From: Psychrosphaera sp. B3R10
GTDB lineage: Bacteria; Pseudomonadota; Gammaproteobacteria; Enterobacterales; Alteromonadaceae
NCBI RefSeq assembly: GCF_018861025.1
Contig: NZ_JAHKQH010000019.1
Location: forward strand, 62,001 to 126,000
Direction of reading: 5' to 3'
DNA: 64,000 bases
Below are positions 45,875 through 55,006 of this stretch, one piece after another (position 1 is the stretch's first letter; every line of letters starts with the position of its first letter). The notes below the pieces were generated by a model. The model had not been told where the DNA came from. It made no database searches and saw only the letters and a list, made by a program, of their open reading frames with translations. The position numbers and the translations under genes were made by a program.

Positions 45875-47896
45875 ATGATTGATGTCAGATCATCCTTGTT
45901 GTTATCGACATTATTGGTTGCCCCCTTTGCTCACGCCAAACAAGACAATAGCGATTTATTCACGTTATCAATAGAAGAATTATTGCAAGTTGAAACGAGT
46001 GTCGCAGGATTTAGCTCCGAGTTAATTGCGGGATCTCCTTCTGTGGTTACCGTATTTTCTAGTGGTGATATTCAGGCATATGGTGTCGACAATCTTTATG
46101 ACTTAATGAACTTTGTACCGGGTTTTCAAACTACAGTAGGGGAGAAAGTTGGGGCTCAATCAAAGTTACAATCTAGAGGCGTCTATCTCGACAACGGCTA
46201 TGTGTTGGTCATGATAGATGGTGTGCGAATTAACGAAGTTTCATTTGGTAAAGCAAGTGTATATACCCCTTTCATTAATTTGGAAACGGCCGAGAAGGTA
46301 GAAATAATACGCGGTCCAGGATCGGCTAAATATGGCAGCAATGCATTCTTAGGCGTGATTAATATTGTAACAAAAAAGGATGATCACTTGGCTGCAGGGA
46401 TCGGTAGCAATGGCCAATCACGTTTTAGCTTTGGATTAACTGAATCTTTATTTAATGGCACGCTTGCCGCAAATTTTTCGTTTTTAGAAGCTGATGGTCA
46501 GAAATTCATCATTAGCGACCAACAAACGTTAAACGATGTTGAAACCCGTAATCCATATGAACATCAGCAGATGGCAATCAATTGGTCAAATGCCAATTTT
46601 GAACTCGGTTACCGAAAAGATAGTCATAAACAAGATGGGTTTATTAACCTCAATGGTTATCATCCACTTAACTATTATCTTTCTGAAAACCAATATTGGT
46701 ATGGTAAAACGCAGTATTCATTTAATCCTAAGACCCAATTAAGTGCACAATTAGAATATGCCGATCATTTAATCGAGTCCGCTGGCTTTATTGAATCATC
46801 GGGAATTGCACCATTTAGCCATGATGTCCTCCAAGGGCCTTACTGGGGAACTGACCGCTATGCGCTACAGGCTAATATCAGTCACCAATATAGTGAAAGT
46901 TTAGAATTTAGTGTAGGCGTTGAAGTTCAGCGAGAATCCCAAGTAAAAGCCGGTGTGGTAACCACGCACGTTACAGATGATGGCCAATCAACAAGTCCTG
47001 CAATTGACGCGCATTACCAAAATGGTTTGATCAAATTATCTGAACTAGGTGATTTTGAAGGCTTAAAAGACTCAATAACAAGCCGCGCATGGTTTGGTGA
47101 ATTACAATGGCAAATCGATGACCAGCAAAAAGTATTTATAGGTGGTCGCTATGAAAATTATAATAGTGCCGGTGATGCTTTTTCACCTCGTATTGCTTAC
47201 ATTAGAAAATTAGACCAACAGCATCAAATAAAAGCTATTTATTCGCAGGCATTTAGAGCCCCCGTGACTAATGAATTGTATTCAAACGACGGTGTAACAG
47301 TTGGCAATTCAACACTAAAACCAGAATTAGTTGAAACGTCTGAGTTACAATGGCTAATGACAAATGACAAGTTCATGTTAGAAACCACCTTGTTCCATAC
47401 AAAAATGACTGATTTAATTGTTTATCAAGAGCTTCCAAGTAATCAACGATTTACCTTCTTTAACAGCGGCAGTACTGAATTAAATGGTATTGAATTGTTA
47501 AGTAATGTGGATATAGCCCCAAATCTCTCCGCCAGAGCTTCCTATACGCATATATTTAGCGATACAGTAAATGCTCAGTACGATCATTTTGCAACGGCAA
47601 GTCTTTTTTGGAGCAATGAGAAGTGGCGTTCAAATGTACATGTCATTTATCGCCCTGCAAGTTCTATAAGTCAGGGTTTTACCGATGGTAACGAGCAATA
47701 TTTCTCTGAAACTAGTCAATTTATTGTAAACCTTTCTTTGCATTATCAGATGGGTCGCAACTTATCTTTCCAATTTGCAGTAGAAAACCTAAACGACAAT
47801 CAATATAACGGTTATGAACCTCGTCAATCACTTAATGACTTTGGGGTTCCACAGCCTAGAAGACAAATGAGTATAAATGCACGTTACGCATTTTAA
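45875..47896 (+). CDS. TonB-dependent outer membrane receptor
   Basis: The 673-residue protein starts with a signal peptide (LLLSTLLVAPFAHA) and a plug domain carrying DLMNFVPGFQT, RGVYLDNGYVLVMIDGVRIN and VEIIRGPGSAKYGSNAFLGVI, followed by a beta-barrel that ends in a terminal Phe (NARYAF). It resembles the vitamin B12/colicin-receptor or copper type more than sugar receptors, but the ligand is not clear. I use ATG 45875 because the TTG at 45863 gives only four extra residues and damages the signal peptide. A thioredoxin-like gene begins 58 bases downstream, probably in the same operon. Confidence 0.92.
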   Translation: MIDVRSSLLLSTLLVAPFAHAKQDNSDLFTLSIEELLQVETSVAGFSSELIAGSPSVVTVFSSGDIQAYGVDNLYDLMNFVPGFQTTVGEKVGAQSKLQSRGVYLDNGYVLVMIDGVRINEVSFGKASVYTPFINLETAEKVEIIRGPGSAKYGSNAFLGVINIVTKKDDHLAAGIGSNGQSRFSFGLTESLFNGTLAANFSFLEADGQKFIISDQQTLNDVETRNPYEHQQMAINWSNANFELGYRKDSHKQDGFINLNGYHPLNYYLSENQYWYGKTQYSFNPKTQLSAQLEYADHLIESAGFIESSGIAPFSHDVLQGPYWGTDRYALQANISHQYSESLEFSVGVEVQRESQVKAGVVTTHVTDDGQSTSPAIDAHYQNGLIKLSELGDFEGLKDSITSRAWFGELQWQIDDQQKVFIGGRYENYNSAGDAFSPRIAYIRKLDQQHQIKAIYSQAFRAPVTNELYSNDGVTVGNSTLKPELVETSELQWLMTNDKFMLETTLFHTKMTDLIVYQELPSNQRFTFFNSGSTELNGIELLSNVDIAPNLSARASYTHIFSDTVNAQYDHFATASLFWSNEKWRSNVHVIYRPASSISQGFTDGNEQYFSETSQFIVNLSLHYQMGRNLSFQFAVENLNDNQYNGYEPRQSLNDFGVPQPRRQMSINARYAF

Positions 47897-47954
47897 CTGT
47901 AATAATAGTCAGACTCGAACGGTCTTGTAGAGTGACGTTGTTATGAGGTTAAAA

Positions 47955-48446
47955 ATGTTTAAAAATATACTTACTCAAATTGTAGTTGTGTTCCTTGTAT
48001 TTAATCTAGTGAGTACGATACGAGAGACATCGTTGCTTAGCTATGATGAAACTGTTCCTGGGTTCATCATGCCAACAGTCAAGGGCACGACGGTTAATTC
48101 TGAGCAGTTAAAAGGTAAGCCTACGCTTATTTATTTTTGGGCCCCTTGGTGCAGTGTTTGCAATATTAGCCTACCAAATCTTCAAGACTTTTATCGTGAT
48201 TATGGAAGCGAAATTAATATTGTTTCTGTGGTATTAAGCTACCAACAAATTGAAGATGTTCACATGAAGATCATTAAGCATAAGTTGGACTTTCCAGTTT
48301 TACTCGGAACAAACGAAGTTGCAGATGAGTTTAATATCACTGGATTTCCGACGTATTATTTACTGGATGCGGATCAAAAAGTCGTATCTAAATCGCTTGG
48401 CTATTCATCTGAATTGGGAATGCGGCTAAGAGCGTTGATTTTATAA
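47955..48446 (+). CDS. Membrane-anchored TlpA/ScsD-like thioredoxin
   Basis: An N-terminal membrane helix (FKNILTQIVVVFLVFNLV) is followed by a thioredoxin fold facing the periplasm. The active site is WAPWCSVC with Cys66 and Cys69, and the cis-Pro is in ITGFPTYYLLD. This arrangement resembles ScsD/TlpA/DsbE reductases that reduce disulfides outside the cytoplasm, in ScsD's case linked with copper stress. ATG 47955 with GAGG six bases upstream gives 163 residues; ATG 47943 is a less supported alternative. It follows a TonB receptor gene, suggesting a shared function. Confidence 0.9.
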   Translation: MFKNILTQIVVVFLVFNLVSTIRETSLLSYDETVPGFIMPTVKGTTVNSEQLKGKPTLIYFWAPWCSVCNISLPNLQDFYRDYGSEINIVSVVLSYQQIEDVHMKIIKHKLDFPVLLGTNEVADEFNITGFPTYYLLDADQKVVSKSLGYSSELGMRLRALIL

Positions 48447-48451
48447 ACATT

Positions 48452-48475
48452 GATCACCTAGATCACCAAGATCCT
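48452..48475. repeat. Short tandem repeat after the thioredoxin gene
   Basis: GATCACCTA, GATCACCAA and the start of a third unit GATCC follow each other in 9-base steps, just after the stop codon. It may be chance or a small protein-binding array. Confidence 0.35.
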
Positions 48476-48536
48476 ATGGTTAAAACTAGATAGAATATGA
48501 TAACCTCATCTAGGTTTAACAAATTGGTGAAATATA

Positions 48537-49664
48537 ATGAAAATAAGCAGTAATTTTGACAGCGGAAATATTGAAGTTGTCCGTTTAGAGTCTGCAACTG
48601 ATATCCAGTTAAATATAAAGAAAGACAATAATTCTGATTTTTATCAATGGTTTCATTTTAAACTTGAAACTTCAGCTGGTGAAGAACATACAATTAAAAT
48701 ATTGAATGCTCAACAGTCAGCCTACCCAGAAGGTTGGAAAGATTATAATGTTATGGCCTCATATGACCGTAACACTTGGTTCAGAGTCGACACTGATTAT
48801 GATGATGGACCACTCGTTATTAACCATATCCCTGAATTTGACCACGTATTTTACGCCTATTTTGTACCATATTCCTACGAACGACATTTAGATCTAATCC
48901 ACAGCGCACAATTAAATCCCAACACGCAATTAACGACTCTAGGTCAAACCATCGATGGTCGCGATATTTCGGTTATCCAAGTCGGTGAACCCGCAGAACA
49001 CAAAAAATCAATTTGGATCACCGCACGTCAACATCCTGGCGAATCGATGGCCGAATGGTATGTTGAAGGCCTGTTAGAACGTTTATTTGATTTAGACGAT
49101 GCAACGTCTCGACTTTTACAGCAAAAAGCTGTGTTTTATATCGTCCCAAATATGAACCCAGATGGCTCGGTAAGAGGGCACTTAAGAACAAATGCCAATG
49201 GCGTTAACTTAAACCGAGAATGGCTAACACCAAGTAAAGAAAATAGCCCAGAAGTTTATTACGTTCGCGAACACATGTTATCTACAGGTGTTGATATGTT
49301 TTTAGATATTCATGGCGATGAAGCAATTCCATACAATTTTGTGGCCGGTTGTGAAGGTATTGAAAGTTACGACCAGAAACACAGAGACCTTGAAACTCTG
49401 TTTAAACAATCTTATGCCGCAGTGACACCTGAATTCCAAGATGAATTTGGGTATCCAAAAGATGAACCTGGCCAAGCGCTTAAAACGGTGGGTTCAGCTT
49501 GGGTAGGTGAACAATTTAAGTGTTTAGCCTACACGGTTGAGATGCCATTTAAAGATCACAACAATGCACCAGATGTCGACTATGGTTGGAACGATGTTCG
49601 TTCAGCTAAATTTGGCGCAGATGTATTAACAGCAATTTTAGCTGTAGTTGATACGTTACGATAA
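48537..49664 (+). CDS. M14-family zinc carboxypeptidase, cytosolic (CCP6-like) type
   Basis: The 375-residue protein has an N-terminal beta-sandwich of about 110 residues and an M14 carboxypeptidase domain. Zn ligands are His166 and Glu169 in ARQHPGESMAEW and a later His in LDIHGDEAIPYN. NLNREW and the late CLAYTVEMPF (catalytic Glu) are conserved in this subfamily, related to eukaryotic cytosolic carboxypeptidases that trim tubulin tails. There is no signal peptide. Its bacterial substrate is unknown. Confidence 0.92.
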   Translation: MKISSNFDSGNIEVVRLESATDIQLNIKKDNNSDFYQWFHFKLETSAGEEHTIKILNAQQSAYPEGWKDYNVMASYDRNTWFRVDTDYDDGPLVINHIPEFDHVFYAYFVPYSYERHLDLIHSAQLNPNTQLTTLGQTIDGRDISVIQVGEPAEHKKSIWITARQHPGESMAEWYVEGLLERLFDLDDATSRLLQQKAVFYIVPNMNPDGSVRGHLRTNANGVNLNREWLTPSKENSPEVYYVREHMLSTGVDMFLDIHGDEAIPYNFVAGCEGIESYDQKHRDLETLFKQSYAAVTPEFQDEFGYPKDEPGQALKTVGSAWVGEQFKCLAYTVEMPFKDHNNAPDVDYGWNDVRSAKFGADVLTAILAVVDTLR

Positions 49665-49745
49665 TAATTACCCTACACTGCGCGGTAATCAATAAAAATA
49701 ACGCCGCGCATTAATTAAAACAATAACAACAAAAAGGAACAAACA

Positions 49746-51416
49746 GTGACGGCTTTTAATGACCTACTTGTTTTTCTAGATAGTATTTTAGGCAGCTCGC
49801 CTTGGTTTCCGTATGTGTTACTCGGTACGGGTGTTTTTTTCACGCTATATTTAAAATTCCCGCAAATTCGTTATTTTAAACATGCATGGAAAGTAGTTAC
49901 CGGTAAGTACGACAAAAAAGGTGCGGAAGGTGATACAAATCATTTCCAAGCATTAGCAACGGCTCTATCGGGTACCGTCGGTACTGGTAATATCGGTGGT
50001 GTTGCTTTAGCACTTTCCATCGGTGGGCCTGCGGCTCTATTTTGGATGTGGATGACTGCCTTTTTTGGTATGACAACTAAGTTTGTTGAAGTAACCATGT
50101 CTCATAAATATCGTGTGAAAACTGAAGACGGTACTATGTCTGGTGGCCCAATGTATTATATGGACCGCCGTTTAAACATGAAATGGTTAGCTGTGTTATT
50201 CGCCGTTGCAACGGTTATCAGCTCATTTGGTACAGGCAGCCTGCCACAAATTAATAACATTGCCGTTTCAATGCACGACTCATTTGGTATTGACCATATG
50301 GTTACAGGTGGTGTTCTTGCGATTCTATTAGCGCTAGTTATCTTAGGCGGGATTAAACGTATTGCGTACATTACATCACGCGTTGTCCCTGCGATGTCAA
50401 TTCTTTATATCATTGGTGCATTAGGCGTTATATTTTATAACATCGAAAATCTTGTTCCTTCATTTGTCTCTGTTTTTGCAGAAGCCTTCACAGGTTCCGC
50501 AGCAACGGGTGGTTTTGTCGGGGCCGCATTTGCCTATGCATTTACTAAAGGTGTTAACCGTGGTTTGTTTTCAAACGAAGCTGGTCAAGGTTCAGCGCCA
50601 ATTGCTCACGCTGCAGCAAAAGCCGATAACCCAGTATCAGAAGGTATGGTGTCTATTTTAGAACCGTTTATTGATACCATTATTATTTGTACACTGACAG
50701 GTATGGTGATCTTATCTTCTGGTGCGTGGCATCAAAAATACGAAAATGTATTCCAGCGCTCAGATATGGAAATATTGAAAGGCACTTACAGCCAACAAAA
50801 TGAACAAGATTTTGCGGAAATATCCAGTTACTTAAATGGACAACCAAGTAAAGTTGAAGATTTTGATGGCGAAATCATTGTCCGTGAAGGTATTGCGGTT
50901 ACTGGTGACTTCACAATTTTAAATTCACGTTCATTTGCTGAGAACGTTGTATTTTTGTTACCTGGTGACCATGTGTATAACGGTAAGTTAAAAGTTATTG
51001 GTGGCCAACTGAAAAACGACGAGATTATTGTTCGAGGTGACTCCTTGATCCACTCTGCGGCCTTAACGACCAAAGCATTCACCCAAGGTTATTTTGGTGA
51101 ATATGGTAAATATATTGTCACAATCGGGCTATTACTCTTTGCGTTTTCAACAGCAATAGCGTGGTCTTATTATGGTGACCGTGCGATGACCTACTTGTTA
51201 GGGGCAAAATCAGTAATGCCATATCGTGTTATATATGTTGCCGGGTTCTTTTGGGCTTCTTATGCCGATACATCTCTAATATGGACATTAGCTGCGGTCG
51301 CAATCGTCGTCATGACATTACCGAACTTGTTCGGTATTTTATTACTACGCAAAGAAATGAAAGAAACTGTTGGTGATTATTGGGTTAAGTTCAATAAAGA
51401 GAACGATACCAAGTAA
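49746..51416 (+). CDS. AGCS-family sodium:alanine symporter with soluble insertion
   Basis: The 556-residue protein is a polytopic sodium:amino acid symporter: [22 protein letters not shown], the signature [21 protein letters not shown] and [20 protein letters not shown] are typical of AGCS. Between helices, residues about 330-436 form a hydrophilic stretch ([51 protein letters not shown]) absent from ordinary members, which are about 450-480 residues. It looks beta-rich and soluble. The start is GTG 49746, seven bases after AAAGGA. Confidence 0.94.
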   Translation: MTAFNDLLVFLDSILGSSPWFPYVLLGTGVFFTLYLKFPQIRYFKHAWKVVTGKYDKKGAEGDTNHFQALATALSGTVGTGNIGGVALALSIGGPAALFWMWMTAFFGMTTKFVEVTMSHKYRVKTEDGTMSGGPMYYMDRRLNMKWLAVLFAVATVISSFGTGSLPQINNIAVSMHDSFGIDHMVTGGVLAILLALVILGGIKRIAYITSRVVPAMSILYIIGALGVIFYNIENLVPSFVSVFAEAFTGSAATGGFVGAAFAYAFTKGVNRGLFSNEAGQGSAPIAHAAAKADNPVSEGMVSILEPFIDTIIICTLTGMVILSSGAWHQKYENVFQRSDMEILKGTYSQQNEQDFAEISSYLNGQPSKVEDFDGEIIVREGIAVTGDFTILNSRSFAENVVFLLPGDHVYNGKLKVIGGQLKNDEIIVRGDSLIHSAALTTKAFTQGYFGEYGKYIVTIGLLLFAFSTAIAWSYYGDRAMTYLLGAKSVMPYRVIYVAGFFWASYADTSLIWTLAAVAIVVMTLPNLFGILLLRKEMKETVGDYWVKFNKENDTK

Positions 51417-51434
51417 TTATTGATTCGATAAAAC

Positions 51435-51457
51435 AGCACCCTTTAATAGGGTGCTTT
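51435..51457 (+). terminator. Terminator after the symporter gene
   Basis: AGCACCCT (51435-51442) pairs with AGGGTGCT (51448-51455) around TTAAT, followed only by TTCTG. A second hairpin, TTTACGG with CCGTAAA (about 51463-51481), follows and leads into AATTTT, so termination may involve both. Confidence 0.65.
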
Positions 51458-51509
51458 CTGCGTTTACGGTGTTGCCGTAAAATTTTAAAACTCCTTTAGG
51501 TAGACCAAT

Positions 51510-51836
51510 ATGGCGATTATCAAATGTCCACAATGTGCCAATAACATTTCGGATAAACACAAAGCTTGCCCACACTGCGAACTCGATATGACCGAGTTAA
51601 CAGAAGAAAAACTTCATAGTTTAAACAAAATACGTTCGTTAAAATCCAACCAAACCCTTATGACACATCAGATAATTGCTATGTTGTTATTTTTGGCAGG
51701 TTGTTTCTCGTACTACAAACTTGATGATCCGGAGTCACCACAATTTGTTGCGGCGCAGGCATCCATTGTAATTGGTTTTGTGTGGTATATCGTCAATCGA
51801 ATTCGGATCATTCTCGCCAAACGACAAAAGTATTAA
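51510..51836 (+). CDS. Zinc-ribbon membrane protein of unknown function
   Basis: The 108-residue protein starts with a zinc ribbon (CPQCANNISDKHKACPHCELD, Cys6, Cys9, Cys20 and Cys23 as metal ligands) and then has two membrane helices (QIIAMLLFLAGCFSYY and SIVIGFVWYIVNRIRIIL) and a basic tail. The function is unknown. It is 9 bases before yeaC and apparently in one operon with it and the DUF349 protein gene. Confidence 0.85.
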   Translation: MAIIKCPQCANNISDKHKACPHCELDMTELTEEKLHSLNKIRSLKSNQTLMTHQIIAMLLFLAGCFSYYKLDDPESPQFVAAQASIVIGFVWYIVNRIRIILAKRQKY

Positions 51837-51845
51837 GGACAAATA

Positions 51846-52127
51846 ATGAGTATTGAACAACTTTTAGCGGGTGTAACCCCCGAAGTTTTCGAAAACCTAA
51901 AATACGTTGTCGAAACTGGAAAGTGGCAAAATGGCCGTGTTGCAACACAGGAGCAAAAAGATAATGCTCTGCAACTGGTTATCGCCTATCAGTCGAAAAT
52001 CGAAAAGTCTACTCAGCACTTCACTATTGGTGAAGATGGTGAAATGGTAGTTAAGTCCAAAAGTGAACTCAAAAAAGAGTTTCTGGCAGCAAACGACATT
52101 GCAAGGTTTGACGAAAATGATATTTAA
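51846..52127 (+). CDS. yeaC: DUF1315 family protein YeaC
   Basis: The 93-residue protein matches E. coli YeaC (DUF1315) in TPEVFENLKYVVETGKW, EQKDNALQLVIAYQ and DGEMVVKSKSELKKEF. No function is known. The E. coli gene lies beside msrB. AAGGA lies 6 bases before the ATG. The last 11 bases overlap the start of the downstream DUF349 gene, so the two are likely to be translated together. Confidence 0.9.
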   Translation: MSIEQLLAGVTPEVFENLKYVVETGKWQNGRVATQEQKDNALQLVIAYQSKIEKSTQHFTIGEDGEMVVKSKSELKKEFLAANDIARFDENDI

Positions 52128-54897
52128 GAATCTTTTTAAAAGAAAAAAATGGCTAAGTGAAAAAGTCAGTGACCGATTAGCGGCAATTGCCGAATTAGAA
52201 TTGAGTGACCTTTCTAATAAACCCATTATTCATGAACTGGCTTTTAACGACAATAATGACAAAGTTAGACGCGCCGCTTTGGATAAATTAAGTGATTTTG
52301 CATTGTGGTGGCAAGCATTTAAACACGATGTTTCAGAACCGATTAAAAAGCACGCTGAAAAAGTTATCGTCGATAGTCTTACAGGAAAGGGCACCGTAAA
52401 AATTGATGCGAGCTTAAAATCAAAATTTATTACTGAATGTAATATTAGCCACATACTTGAGAAAGTGGTTTTTAGCTTAGATGATGAATCGTTAGTTTTA
52501 TCTGTCCTTAACAAACTAGATAAAGAATCTCTTTATTTTAAAGCCATTACAGACTCAGCCTTATCAGCGGAGTTAAAAAAGCAACTCATAGAAAATACCA
52601 ATGAGCTAGGGCAGTTACGAAAACTCTCTAAAAAATTAACAGCGGCTCAACTTGAATTAGTGAACGCTAAAATTCAAGTGCTTACCGAAGAAGCGGAACG
52701 TCCGGTTAAAATCGAAAAGCATGTTCGGTTGTTGTTGGCTCGACTTAATGCATTAAAAGAAAAAAGCGATTTTGATGTGATTCAATCGCAAATGACAAGT
52801 TTAAACGCCGAATGGCTTGCCAATGAACGTGATATCAGCTTATTAAGCGAGTCTGTTCAAACAGAACTGGCTACCAAATATAACGCCATAAATGTCAGCT
52901 TAGAACGTATTTTAGCGCCGCTTAAAGCGCAATTTGAAAAAGAACAAGCTATACGCCAAACTGCCATCGAACAAGATAAAAATTATACTGCCCTCAATAC
53001 GCAACTAGACAGTGTGGAAGGTCAAATCACTTCGTCTATCGTGGAAGAAAAAGAAATTGATCAGGTTCAAATCACAGAAACGATCAATTCTATTTCAAAG
53101 CAATGTCACGAATTAGCGTTAACTGAACAAAACAAAGCGCAATTAATCAAACGTTGCGAATCAATTTTTAATCGTGCAAATCAAGTCCCACAAATAAAAC
53201 AAGCGATAATTAATGCTGCGCAAGTGATTACTGAGCTGTCACAGTTAGAGGCGCCAAAAGATCTAGCGTCTTTAAATGTGTTTAATCCTCAGTTTAAAGC
53301 CATTAAATTGCGTTGGCAGGAAAATGTGTCGCAGGCAAATATCGCGCTTCCTGAAAACATTGCTAATGAATACAAAATTAAATTAACAGCGCTGCAAGAA
53401 CCCGTTTGGCAATTAGAGCGCGAACAAAAGCAAATGTTTAATCAAACGCGTCGTAAAATGGCGGAGTTAGAAGGGCTTGTAAAAGAAGGCCGTTACCATA
53501 ACGCATTTGGTTTGTTTAAGAAATTGACGTTTTGGTTTGCAGAGTTAAATGATTATCAACAAGCTCAGTTGACAAATAAATGGCAAATTCTACAAGAGCA
53601 AGTAGATGGCCTGCGTGAATTAGAGCGATCTTTTTCAAATCCTAAAAAACAAGAGTTGCTTGAAGAAATTGGCACACTCGCGACGACGCCTATAGCAGAT
53701 CCTACAGAACAAGCTCATCGTGTACGTTTGTTACGTTCAAATTGGCAAAGTCTTGGCCATGCTGGTGACGATACGGAAACTGAGTTAAATAAGCAGTTTG
53801 ACGATTTATGTGAGCAAGCATTTGTACCATGTCGAGAACATTACCAAATGTTAGAAAAAGAGCGCAGTGATAGTTTGGCAGCCAAGCAGCTTATTTTAGA
53901 ACAACTGCAAAAACTCAACGATAATTTAACAAGTTCACAAGTCGCTGATTGGCGTGAGTTGGAGTCTGTATTTGTTAAGTTAACAAAGCTTTGGCGTGAA
54001 ACTGGTTTGGTTGACCGTGAAAAAGTGGATGAAGTTAACGGAAAATACCGTACGCTTTGCTCACCAATTCGTAAAGCCATTAACGACCATCACAGCGATA
54101 ATGAACAAGAAAAACGTGACATCCTTAAAAAAGCAGAGGCGATCATTCAGTCCGATGACAAGTTAGACTCGAAAATTGACAACTTAAAGGGGCTACAAAA
54201 TAAGTGGCAGAAAGTCGGTTTTGCTGGAAAAAATGTTGACCAAAAATTATGGCGAGAATTTAGGGCGCTAAACAATCCTATTTTTGCGCAGCGTGAAGAA
54301 GCTTATAAGCAGCAAAGAGAGCAATCGTTAGCTATCTATGATGACTTTGCCGACAGGCTTAAAGACCTAGCAGAGCGAGCGAACAATGGTAGTGACATTA
54401 GTGAATTACGATCAGTTATAGACGACGTTGAGGCTGTTCTAAGTTCGCTCGAAGGATTGTCAAAAGGTCAATATGAAAAGCTTAAACGTACGGGGCAAGA
54501 AATTAACGCTGTATGTGACGTTCAGATTGGCAAACAACGAGAGTTACAAGAAAAGCAAGTTTACGTTGATTTGTTTGCTGCGGTTAAAAGCTTAGCCCTT
54601 GGCGAAAAGGCCGAAGTTAATCATCTTAAAGCAGCATGGCAAACTGCCTTGAATACAAATGGTAAATCAGACCGCCATCTTGTGACAATAAAACTCGAAC
54701 TTATTGCCGGTATTAGTTCGCCAGCGGCAGACAAAGCCAAACGTAACGAAATACAAATGATCTTAATGTCGGAAAAACTAGAACAGGGTATCGAATATTC
54801 TACTCAAGACTTATTAGAAGAGTGGCTTACAGCCGGAGTATTTGAAGAAACAGATTTAGTTCTGTTAGATCGGATCAAGCCAATCTTTATGAACTAA
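52117..54897 (+). CDS. DUF349 domain protein
   Basis: The 926-residue protein is mostly charged helix. The N-terminus (about 1-90) looks HEAT-like (AFNDNNDKVRRAALDKLSDF), followed by long coiled-coil-like stretches and at least three DUF349 repeats in the C-terminal half, recognised by RVRLLRSNWQSLGHAGD, VFVKLTKLWRETGLVDRE and NLKGLQNKWQKVGFAGK. No enzyme motif is seen. ATG 52117 overlaps yeaC by 11 bases, with AAGG about 10 bases upstream. A terminator follows, closing the three-gene run with the zinc-ribbon protein and yeaC. Confidence 0.92.
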   Translation: MIFKNLFKRKKWLSEKVSDRLAAIAELELSDLSNKPIIHELAFNDNNDKVRRAALDKLSDFALWWQAFKHDVSEPIKKHAEKVIVDSLTGKGTVKIDASLKSKFITECNISHILEKVVFSLDDESLVLSVLNKLDKESLYFKAITDSALSAELKKQLIENTNELGQLRKLSKKLTAAQLELVNAKIQVLTEEAERPVKIEKHVRLLLARLNALKEKSDFDVIQSQMTSLNAEWLANERDISLLSESVQTELATKYNAINVSLERILAPLKAQFEKEQAIRQTAIEQDKNYTALNTQLDSVEGQITSSIVEEKEIDQVQITETINSISKQCHELALTEQNKAQLIKRCESIFNRANQVPQIKQAIINAAQVITELSQLEAPKDLASLNVFNPQFKAIKLRWQENVSQANIALPENIANEYKIKLTALQEPVWQLEREQKQMFNQTRRKMAELEGLVKEGRYHNAFGLFKKLTFWFAELNDYQQAQLTNKWQILQEQVDGLRELERSFSNPKKQELLEEIGTLATTPIADPTEQAHRVRLLRSNWQSLGHAGDDTETELNKQFDDLCEQAFVPCREHYQMLEKERSDSLAAKQLILEQLQKLNDNLTSSQVADWRELESVFVKLTKLWRETGLVDREKVDEVNGKYRTLCSPIRKAINDHHSDNEQEKRDILKKAEAIIQSDDKLDSKIDNLKGLQNKWQKVGFAGKNVDQKLWREFRALNNPIFAQREEAYKQQREQSLAIYDDFADRLKDLAERANNGSDISELRSVIDDVEAVLSSLEGLSKGQYEKLKRTGQEINAVCDVQIGKQRELQEKQVYVDLFAAVKSLALGEKAEVNHLKAAWQTALNTNGKSDRHLVTIKLELIAGISSPAADKAKRNEIQMILMSEKLEQGIEYSTQDLLEEWLTAGVFEETDLVLLDRIKPIFMN

Positions 54898-54923
54898 CCC
54901 TTAGGCTATTTCAGCCATTAAGC

Positions 54924-54955
54924 AAAAAGCCAAATACTGTGTATTTGGCTTTTTT
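54924..54955. terminator. Terminator after the DUF349 gene
   Basis: AAAAAGCCAAATAC (54924-54937) pairs perfectly with GTATTTGGCTTTTT (54941-54954) around TGT. It lies between this gene and convergent ansA and can serve both. Confidence 0.92.
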
Positions 54956-55006
54956 ATGCGTGTCTCTTTGTTTAATTGGACTATAAGTCGAATGACCGCA
55001 CATAAA

